Assembly (NCBI RefSeq): GCF_002192255.1
Contig: NZ_CP021768.1
Coordinates: 1,258,001 to 1,322,000, forward strand
From: Stenotrophomonas sp. WZN-1
GTDB taxonomy: Bacteria; Pseudomonadota; Gammaproteobacteria; Xanthomonadales; Xanthomonadaceae
DNA length: 64,000 nt
Direction of reading: 5' to 3'
The translations under genes were made by a program, and so were the position numbers. This document shows positions 55,190-64,000 of the stretch, piece after piece. The notes under the pieces are model-generated. The model saw nothing but the letters and a program-made list of their open reading frames with translations, had not been told where the DNA came from and searched no databases. Within the stretch, counting starts at the first letter, position 1, and the number at the start of each line of letters is the position of its first letter.

Positions 55190-56833
55190 TCAGAGCTCGA
55201 TGTCTTCGGCGCCCGGGGTGGCGGTGGGGAAGTCCGCTTCCGGCTGCGCCGGCTTGAACGGATCCGACGGCTGGCTGGCCAGCGCCTTCAGCGCCGCGGC
55301 GACGCCGGCGCCGTAGGCCGGGTCGGCCTTGCTGCAGTTGTCGATGTGGCGCTGCTTGATGAAGTCCGGCGCATCGCCCAGGGCACGGGCGGTGTTGGCG
55401 AACAGGCGGTCCTTCTGTGCCTGGTTGTAGCTGCGGAACAGCGCACCGGGCTGGCTGAAGTAGTCGGCGTCGTCCTCGCGGAAGTTCCAGAAGTCGGCGT
55501 CGCCGCGGATCTTCATCGGCGGTTCGCGGTACTGCGGCTGCTCCTGCCACTGGCCGTAGCTGTTCGGCTCGTAGTGCGGCAGGCCGCCGTAGTTGCCGTC
55601 CACGCGCATCGCACCGTCGCGGTGGTTGCTGTGCACCGGGCAGCGCGCTGCGTTCACCGGAATCTGGTGGTGGTTCACGCCCAGGCGGTAGCGCTGCGCA
55701 TCGGAATAGGCGAACAGGCGAGCCTGCAGCATCTTGTCCGGCGACGGGCCGATGCCCGGCACCAGGTTGCTCGGTGCGAACGCCGACTGCTCCACGTCCT
55801 GGTACCAGTTGACCGGGTTGCGGTTCAGTTCGAACTGGCCCACTTCGATCAGCGGGTAGTCGCTCTTCGGCCACACCTTGGTCAGGTCGAACGGATGCAC
55901 GCGGTAGGTTTCCGCATCCAGCTCCGGCATGACCTGGATGAACAGCTTCCACTTCGGGAAGTCGCCCTTCTCGATCGCGGCGAACAGGTCGCGGCCGTGG
56001 CTTTCGCGGTCATGGCCGACCAGGATCTGCGCCTGCGCGTCGGTCAGCGATTCGATGCCCTGCTGGCTGACGAAGTGGAACTTCACCCAGAAACGTTCGC
56101 TGTCGGCGTTGGTGAAGCTGTAGGTGTGCGAGCCGAAACCGTGCATGTGGCGGAAGCTGCGCGGAATGCCGCGGTCGCTCATCACCACGGTCACCTGGAG
56201 CAGCGCTTCGGGCAGCAGCGTCCAGAAGTCCCAGTTGTTGCGCGCGCTGCGCAGGTTGGTGTGCGGGTCGCGCTTGACCGCCTTGTTGAGGTCGGCGAAC
56301 TTGCGCGGGTCGCGCAGGAAGAACACCGGGGTGTTGTTGCCGACCAGGTCCCAGTTGCCTTCTTCGGTGTAGAACTTCAGTGCGAAACCGCGGATGTCGC
56401 GCTCGGCGTCGGCGGCGCCACGCTCGCCGGCCACCGTGGTGAAGCGGGCGAACATCTCGGTCTGCTTGCCGACCTTCTCGAACAGCTTGGCGCGGGTGTA
56501 CCTGCTGATGTCGTGGGTGACGGTGAAGGTACCGAACGCGCCCGAGCCCTTGGCGTGCATGCGGCGCTCGGGAATGATCTCGCGATTGAGGTTGGCCAGC
56601 TTTTCCAGCAGCCAGACGTCTTCCATCAGCAGCGGGCCGCGCGGGCCGGCGGTCTTGCTGTTCTGGTTGTCCACCACCGGCGCGCCGAAGGCCGTGGTCA
56701 TCGGCGTGACCGGATCGTCGCCGTGCTTCTGCTTCGGCGTGGTGCTCAGCTCGCGCTGCTGCTCGGCGCCTTCCGCAGGCGACGGCGCGGTGTGGTACGG
56801 GCATTTGGCACTGTTGTTATCGGACTGGCTCAT
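55190..56833 (-). CDS. katA: Haem catalase
   Basis: 547-residue monofunctional catalase that splits hydrogen peroxide. Active-site His93 lies in [12 protein letters not shown], the distal Asn in [12 protein letters not shown], and the proximal haem Tyr in [17 protein letters not shown]. Other strong motifs are [11 protein letters not shown] and [15 protein letters not shown]. The length fits small-subunit catalases (about 480-550). It begins [15 protein letters not shown] with GAGCCAGCC upstream, no perfect ribosome site. The 190-bp upstream region is unusually AT-rich, as expected of an inducible promoter; an OxyR-type control is plausible but unproved. Confidence 0.97.
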   Translation of the reverse strand: MSQSDNNSAKCPYHTAPSPAEGAEQQRELSTTPKQKHGDDPVTPMTTAFGAPVVDNQNSKTAGPRGPLLMEDVWLLEKLANLNREIIPERRMHAKGSGAFGTFTVTHDISRYTRAKLFEKVGKQTEMFARFTTVAGERGAADAERDIRGFALKFYTEEGNWDLVGNNTPVFFLRDPRKFADLNKAVKRDPHTNLRSARNNWDFWTLLPEALLQVTVVMSDRGIPRSFRHMHGFGSHTYSFTNADSERFWVKFHFVSQQGIESLTDAQAQILVGHDRESHGRDLFAAIEKGDFPKWKLFIQVMPELDAETYRVHPFDLTKVWPKSDYPLIEVGQFELNRNPVNWYQDVEQSAFAPSNLVPGIGPSPDKMLQARLFAYSDAQRYRLGVNHHQIPVNAARCPVHSNHRDGAMRVDGNYGGLPHYEPNSYGQWQEQPQYREPPMKIRGDADFWNFREDDADYFSQPGALFRSYNQAQKDRLFANTARALGDAPDFIKQRHIDNCSKADPAYGAGVAAALKALASQPSDPFKPAQPEADFPTATPGAEDIEL

Positions 56834-56883
56834 GGCTGGCTCCTGCGGGTGAAGACGGGGTGGAACATCTTCACTCGACTTTA

Positions 56884-56950
56884 GCTAGGGCCAGATGAAA
56901 TGAATAATCGAATGATCCATTCATGATGATAGATTCTGTCAATTGAAACT
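56884..56950 (-). promoter_or_regulatory. AT-rich control region upstream of katA
   Basis: The longest AT-rich stretch in the window, between mutS and katA. On the minus strand it reads TTGACAGAATCTATCATCAT then ATTCGATTATTCATTTCATC. TTGACA (56937-56942) is a perfect -35 hexamer, but a clear -10 at 17 bases is missing. A peroxide regulator such as OxyR could bind here; inference. Confidence 0.4.
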
Positions 56951-56979
56951 CAGAATCGGATTTGCAGAACCTTTCGATG

Positions 56980-57006
56980 GGCCTCCCGCAAGGTAGGCGG
57001 GAGGCC
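56980..57006 (-). terminator. Stem-loop after mutS
   Basis: GGCCTCCCGC-CTACCTT-GCGGGAGGCC on the minus strand, 18 bases after the mutS stop. There is no T-run, so Rho-independent activity is uncertain. Confidence 0.55.
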
Positions 57007-57023
57007 TTGGGCGTGCGCTGCGG

Positions 57024-59615
<2,592 letters not shown>

Positions 59616-59749
59616 GGGACTCGTGGATCTGGGCGTCCGGCCGCGCCGGAGGGCGGCGGCAGCGGAGCGGGTACTGGGCTGTCAATGGTAACTGCTGGGG
59701 CGCAGGGCTGCCGCCACCGATGGCAGACCGGTACGGCACAGCAGCGGGG

Positions 59750-60142
59750 TCAGGCCGGGATCAGGGTGATCTGCCGGTGGCCGCGGAAGATCTCCATGAC
59801 GATCTCGAAGTAGGTCGGGGCTTCGCCCTGTTGCAGGGCCTGCAGCTGGCGGGCAATGGCCTGTGTATTGAAGCTGCCCGGTGTGTCCAGCTTGGCCTGC
59901 AGCCACTGGCGGGTGGTCTCCACGCCCAGGGCCGTGCGGCTGTGGGCGATGTCGCGCCAGATCAGCGTGGCCTGGGCCCGGCCGGCCAACGCGCCATAGC
60001 CGCCATGCAGCAGGTCGTCCAGCGCGTCCAGGCTGGGTCCGAGCTGCCATGTTTCGCCGGCCATGAACACGCGGTTGATCTCCGCGTACAGGCTGGTGAT
60101 GTCATTGATGGCGGCGCCTTCAATCTGTAGGAGAACGGTCAT
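59750..60142 (-). CDS. Barstar-family ribonuclease inhibitor-like protein
   Basis: 130 residues. The start has the pattern of barstar: VLLQIEGAAINDITSLYAEI, then a NLDAL-like LGPSLDALDDLLHGGYGAL and, near the end, FEIVMEIFRGHRQITL. Barstars block barnase-type RNases by covering the active site. No barnase gene is seen next to it, so its target is unknown; many xanthomonads carry such orphan genes. It is divergent from the TPS locus. Confidence 0.8.
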   Translation of the reverse strand: MTVLLQIEGAAINDITSLYAEINRVFMAGETWQLGPSLDALDDLLHGGYGALAGRAQATLIWRDIAHSRTALGVETTRQWLQAKLDTPGSFNTQAIARQLQALQQGEAPTYFEIVMEIFRGHRQITLIPA

Positions 60143-60441
60143 GCGCCGACTGTAGCGTCAGCAGGCGAAAGCCGGCGTGCTGAACGACCAGGGTTCGCGC
60201 CATGGCCCGAGCGCGCATGCTTCCCGGGCGTTTGCGGTGTGATACCGCGCAGCCGACTGAATTTGCAATCTTCCCTATAGAAGTTCCTGTAGCGGCCGAT
60301 ACCCTTTGCGCCTTTCTGCGCTTCGCGCGGCGGCGTGCTCTCGCGTGTGCGACGGCAGACCCGAATCAAGCCGGCACGTCGATGCCTTGTCCTTTTCCGG
60401 ACAGAGCGCCCGACGGCCTGCATCAATATCAGGAAAAGACT
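60143..60441. other. Divergent intergenic region, barstar-like / tpsB
   Basis: 299 bases without a supported gene. It holds TTTGCAATCTTCCCTATAGA (from about 60261), which could include a promoter, and an open frame that could extend tpsB upstream but lacks a ribosome site. No repeats or RNA gene recognised. Confidence 0.5.
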
Positions 60442-62184
60442 GTGCGGTCAGGGAAGAAGCAGGCACGACAGGTGTGCCGTGGTGGTGGGTGGGTGGTGTT
60501 GCTTGGCATGACCTTCAGTGTGGCCGCCCAGCAGGCCGGTGATCCAGCCGCGCAGGAACTGCTGCGGCAACAGGAACGCGAACGCGTGCTGCGCGAGCAG
60601 CAGGAGCAACGCCCTGACGTCCGCCTGGAGCGGGATGCGCCGAAGGACGGCGAGCACCTGCCGGCGCGGGAGCAGCCCTGCGTGCGCATTGACCGCATCG
60701 TGCTGGAAGGCGACGACAGCCAGCGCTTCGGCTGGGCACTGGCCGCGGCCGACCCGGTGGATGATCCGGCCACCGGCCGTTGCCTGGGGACCGAAGGCAT
60801 CAACGTGGTGATGAAACGCGTGCAGAACGCGATCATCGCCCGTGGCTATGTCACCACGCGGGTGCTGTCGGCACCGCAGGACCTCAACCAGGGCACGCTG
60901 ACGCTGTCGGTGGTGCCGGGCCGGTTCCGCGAGGCCGTGTTCTCCGATCTGCAGGGCCGGCCTCCGGCCATTGCCAATGCGCTGCCGATCCGCAGCGGCG
61001 GCCTGCTCAACCTGCGTGACATCGAGCAGGGGCTGGAGAACCTGCAGCGCGTGCCCACGGTCAGCGCCGACATCAAGATCGCGCCGGCCGGCGGTGAGGG
61101 TGCGGCGCCGGGCCAGAGCGACCTGCAGATCGACTGGAAGCAGCGCTCACCGGTACGCGCCAGCGTCACCCTGGACGATGCCGGCAGCCGCGGAACCGGC
61201 AAGCTGCAAGCCAACGCGACGCTGTCGCTGGACAATCCGCTGGGCCTGAACGAGCTGTTCTACGTCAGCGCCGGCCGTGGCGTGTTCAATGGCCGGGGAA
61301 AGGACACCAACAGCTGGACCGCGCACTACGACGTGCCCTACGGCTACTGGCTGTTCGGCGCCACCGCCAGCGCCTACGACTACAGCCAGAACGTGGTGGG
61401 CGCGTACGAAAGCTATGACTACAGCGGCCGCAGCGGCAACGCCGAGGCACGCGTGGATCGCCTGCTGCTGCGCAACGCCAAGACCAAGCTGGGCATCTAC
61501 GGCCGCGGTTGGCAGCGCACGTCGAAGAACTACATCGACGATACCGAGATCGAGGTGCAGCGTCGCCGTACCTCGGGCTGGGAGCTCGGCCTGACCCACA
61601 AGCAGTTCATCGGCGCGGCCACGCTTGACGCCACGCTGGCATACCGGCGCGGCACCGGCGCCTTCCACGCCCTGCGCTCGCCGGAAGAGAGGGCGCAGCA
61701 GTGGGACCCGACGCTGCCGCTGGAAGGCACCTCGCGGATGAAGCTGATCACCGCCGACGCGCAGTTCAGTGTGCCGTTCCAGCTGGGCACGCAGCGCCTG
61801 CGCTACACCGCCGCATGGCGCGCGCAGTGGAACCGCACGCCGCTCTCGCCACAGGACCGCTTCGCCATCGGTGGCCGCTATACCGTGCGCGGCTTCGATG
61901 GCGAAAGCTCGCTCAGCGGCGAGCGTGGCTGGTCGCTGCGCAATGATCTGTCGCTGGGCATCGGCGGCGGCCAGGAGTTCTACGTCGCCGCCGACTACGG
62001 CCGCATCGGCGGGCCTTCGGCGCAATGGCAATCCGGCCGGGAACTGGCCGGCATGGCGTTGGGCCTGCGCGGCGGCTGGCAGCAGCTTTCCTGGGATGGC
62101 TTCGTGGGCTCGGCCCTGCACAAGCCCTCCAACTTCCCGACTGACTACACCACCTTCGGCTTCAGCCTGGCGTGGCGCTACTGA
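60442..62184 (+). CDS. TpsB outer-membrane transporter (ShlB/FhaC/HecB family)
   Basis: 580 residues. The signal region (MRSGKKQARQVCRGGGWVVL then LGMTFSVAAQQ) is followed by an alpha-helical plug (QELLRQQERERVLREQQEQR), POTRA domains (about 75-225; CVRIDRIVLEGDD, NAIIARGYVTTRVLSAPQDL) and a 16-strand barrel (about 240-580; VRASVTLDDAGSRGTGKLQA, FAIGGRYTVRGFDGE, ending FGFSLAWRY). VRGF is the diagnostic L6 motif. It secretes the TpsA partner encoded 21 bp downstream. The start is a GTG with AGGA seven bases before it, better than an ATG at 60382. Confidence 0.94.
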   Translation: MRSGKKQARQVCRGGGWVVLLGMTFSVAAQQAGDPAAQELLRQQERERVLREQQEQRPDVRLERDAPKDGEHLPAREQPCVRIDRIVLEGDDSQRFGWALAAADPVDDPATGRCLGTEGINVVMKRVQNAIIARGYVTTRVLSAPQDLNQGTLTLSVVPGRFREAVFSDLQGRPPAIANALPIRSGGLLNLRDIEQGLENLQRVPTVSADIKIAPAGGEGAAPGQSDLQIDWKQRSPVRASVTLDDAGSRGTGKLQANATLSLDNPLGLNELFYVSAGRGVFNGRGKDTNSWTAHYDVPYGYWLFGATASAYDYSQNVVGAYESYDYSGRSGNAEARVDRLLLRNAKTKLGIYGRGWQRTSKNYIDDTEIEVQRRRTSGWELGLTHKQFIGAATLDATLAYRRGTGAFHALRSPEERAQQWDPTLPLEGTSRMKLITADAQFSVPFQLGTQRLRYTAAWRAQWNRTPLSPQDRFAIGGRYTVRGFDGESSLSGERGWSLRNDLSLGIGGGQEFYVAADYGRIGGPSAQWQSGRELAGMALGLRGGWQQLSWDGFVGSALHKPSNFPTDYTTFGFSLAWRY

Positions 62185-62205
62185 TCTGGCACAAGGATTC
62201 GTGAA

Positions 62206-64000
62206 ATGAACAGCATCTATCGCTTGGTTTTCAACCGCGCGCTGCGCGTGTGGCAGGTCGCTTCGGAACTGGTGAAAGGCGGTGGCGGCCTGGTCGGCCA
62301 GATCGCCGGCCGGCAGACTGCAGCCCTGTCGCCGCTCGGCTTCGCGCTGATGTGCGCGTTGGGGTGGGTCAGTCTGGCGCCCGTGGCTGCAGCGCAATCG
62401 GTTGGCCACATCGCGTCCGACCCCAATGCGCCCGGTCGTGAGCGTCCCACCGTGGTCACCGCGCCGAACGGTGTACCGATGGTCAACATCACCACGCCGT
62501 CGGCCGGTGGTGTTTCGCGCAACCGTTACTCGCAGTTCGATGTCGGCCGCGAGGGCGTGATCCTCAACAATGCGCGTGGCCAGGTGCAGACGCAGCTAGG
62601 CGGCTGGGTGCAGGGCAACCCGTGGCTGGCCACCGGCAGTGCACGGGTCATCCTCAATGAAGTGAATGGTCCGGCCAGCCGGCTCAACGGCTATGTGGAA
62701 GTGGCTGGGCAGCGTGCAGAAGTGATCATCGCCAATCCGGCCGGCATCCAGGTCAACGGTGGCGGGTTCCTCAATGCCAGCCGCGTCACGCTCACCACCG
62801 GCACCCCGGTGTTCAGCGGCAGCGGTTCGCTGGAAGGTTATCGGGTCAGTGGTGGGGCAATCGAGGTCAACGGCGATGGCCTTGATGCCAGCCGCGCCGA
62901 CTACACCGACCTGATCACCCGATCGCTGAAGGTCAACGCCGGCATCTGGGCCAACCAGCTCCAGGCGACCCTCGGCAACAACGTGGTCAGCGCCGATCAC
63001 AGCCAGGTCAACGCTGCGGCGGCCAGCGGCGAAGCGCCGACCTTCGCGCTGGACGTGGGCGCGCTGGGCGGCATGTTCGCCAACAAGATCTGGCTGGTTG
63101 GCAATGAACACGGCGTGGGCGTGCGCAATGCTGGCAGCATCGGTGCCCAGGCCGGCGAACTCGTGGTCACGGTGGACGGCCGGCTGGAGAACACCGGCGC
63201 GCTGCAGTCACTGCAGAACGTGCGCGTGCAGGCGAGCGGCGATCTGGCCAATGCTGGCACCATCGCCGCCACGCATGAAGCTGCGATCACCTCCGGCGGC
63301 ACGCTGGACAACAGTGGCGGCAAGCTCAATGCACAGCGCCTGCAGCTGCAGGCACAGGCCCTGCGCAACCGTGGCGGTGCCATCGAGCAGACCGGCGTGC
63401 AGGCGTTGAGCCTCAACGCGGGCAGCGTGAGCAATCGCAGCGAAGGCCTGATCGGTGCGCTGGATGCGGTGGCGTCGGGCGGCTCCGGCGGTACCCCCAG
63501 TGGCACCTCGCCGGGAAGCGGCGGAACGCCAGGTACCGGTGCGCCCGGTACGGGTACTCCGGGTACACCGGGTACCGGCACTGGCGGCGGTAAGCCGGTG
63601 ACGCCGGCTGTTCCGTTGGCAGCCGGTGTGCTGGACATCGCCGGCACGCTCGATAACGACGGCGGCAGCATCAGCAACGGCGGTCGTGTTTCGCTGGTTG
63701 CGGGCAATGGTCTGGACAACAGCGGAGGCCGCCTTGGTGTGGCCTCGCTGCGCGCCACGGGCGATCTGAACAACGCTGGCGGCACACTGCAGGTGCACGG
63801 TGACGCTGCGCTGCAGCTGGGCACGCTGTCCAACCAGAAGGGCGCGCTGAGTGTGGCCGGAGCGCTGCAGCTGCAGACACTGTCGCTGGACAACCGGGCA
63901 GGCGAGCTGCGCCATGCCGGCAGTGCCGAGTCGGCATGGACAGTGCAAGGCGCGTTCAACAACGAGGGCGGCCTGCTGGCGACCAATGCCGAGCGCTTGA
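62206..64000 (+). CDS. TpsA filamentous haemagglutinin/haemolysin-like exoprotein, C-terminus outside window
   Basis: 598 codons present; the gene runs off the end without a stop. The extended signal peptide region (MNSIYRLVFNRALRVWQVAS) is the ESPR typical of very large type Vb proteins. The TPS domain (about 70-330) has VPMVNITTPSAGGVSRNRYS, QFDVGREGVILNNA and VIIANPAGIQVNGGGFLNAS, the signature recognised by TpsB. Beta-helix repeats of the filamentous haemagglutinin type follow (LDNSGGKLNAQRL, LNNAGGTLQVHGD). Residues about 424-467 form a Gly/Thr/Pro linker. The function (adhesin, haemolysin or contact-dependent toxin) is decided by the missing C-terminus. Confidence 0.95.
   Translation, partial: MNSIYRLVFNRALRVWQVASELVKGGGGLVGQIAGRQTAALSPLGFALMCALGWVSLAPVAAAQSVGHIASDPNAPGRERPTVVTAPNGVPMVNITTPSAGGVSRNRYSQFDVGREGVILNNARGQVQTQLGGWVQGNPWLATGSARVILNEVNGPASRLNGYVEVAGQRAEVIIANPAGIQVNGGGFLNASRVTLTTGTPVFSGSGSLEGYRVSGGAIEVNGDGLDASRADYTDLITRSLKVNAGIWANQLQATLGNNVVSADHSQVNAAAASGEAPTFALDVGALGGMFANKIWLVGNEHGVGVRNAGSIGAQAGELVVTVDGRLENTGALQSLQNVRVQASGDLANAGTIAATHEAAITSGGTLDNSGGKLNAQRLQLQAQALRNRGGAIEQTGVQALSLNAGSVSNRSEGLIGALDAVASGGSGGTPSGTSPGSGGTPGTGAPGTGTPGTPGTGTGGGKPVTPAVPLAAGVLDIAGTLDNDGGSISNGGRVSLVAGNGLDNSGGRLGVASLRATGDLNNAGGTLQVHGDAALQLGTLSNQKGALSVAGALQLQTLSLDNRAGELRHAGSAESAWTVQGAFNNEGGLLATNAERL

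Noticed and set aside
60202..60441. Extended tpsB start (ATG at 60202 or 60382)
   Set aside because: The extra residues contain no signal peptide, and the GTG at 60442 has a better ribosome site directly before the signal sequence.
63475..63606. Possible minisatellite or CRISPR-like array
   Set aside because: The repeat units are short, irregular and encode an in-frame Gly/Thr/Pro linker; there are no direct repeats with unique spacers.

Overview
The window is GC-rich (roughly two thirds G+C by eye), gene-dense chromosomal DNA from a gammaproteobacterium of the Xanthomonadaceae, most likely Stenotrophomonas (maltophilia group). The main reason is the many short GTAG-headed palindromes scattered between genes (GTAGCGCCGGGCCATGCCCGG, GTAGTGCCGGCC-type and GTAGATGCCGACC-type). 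They match the SMAG class of repeats described in S. maltophilia. Gene orders such as rpsP-rimM-trmD-rplS, ribF-ileS-lspA-ispH and rplU-rpmA-obgE fit this lineage. No prophage, integrase, insertion sequence, plasmid gene or CRISPR array was seen.

Layout. 1-6.4 kb (mostly minus strand): tesB (cut by the window start), a crotonase-family gene, a divergent PCuAC copper chaperone, an unrecognised gene, a hotdog thioesterase and uvrA. 6.6-16.1 kb: translation and envelope housekeeping (rplU-rpmA-obgE, rpsT, murJ, ribF-ileS-lspA-ispH). 16.3-20.6 kb: an M61 peptidase, a YhhN-like membrane protein, and two coupled membrane genes of unknown role. 20.7-28.1 kb: an ECF sigma / FecR / STN-TonB receptor trio, divergent from an autotransporter whose passenger resembles a Clp/crotonase-fold serine protease. 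28.2-34.8 kb: ldhA, tRNA-Thr(CGT), two small minus-strand genes and cyoABCD (cytochrome bo3 quinol oxidase). 34.9-43.4 kb: an MHYT-GGDEF-EAL protein, radA, an unusual HSP90-family protein followed by a 768-residue TPR-like protein, and a small secreted protein. 43.5-50.8 kb: ypjD/ccsA-like, ffh, a nitronate monooxygenase-like gene with a class-IV aminotransferase, a frameshifted SUFU-domain gene, and rpsP-rimM-trmD-rplS. 50.8-60.1 kb: small conserved genes, a MATE exporter, hslR, a DUF937 protein, a catalase, mutS and a barstar-like gene. 60.4-64.0 kb: a two-partner secretion pair (TpsB complete, TpsA running off the end).

How it fits together. Most of the window is core genome: ribosome assembly and maturation, DNA repair (UvrA, RadA, MutS), lipoprotein, peptidoglycan and isoprenoid steps, and aerobic respiration. 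The accessory signal is concentrated in three places: the FecIR-TonB/autotransporter locus, the HSP90-like/TPR pair, and the terminal TPS locus. Many gene junctions overlap by one or four bases, indicating translational coupling. Start codons were chosen from ribosome-binding sites, signal peptides and overlaps, and are noted where doubtful. Family assignments come from reading motifs by eye, without any database search.
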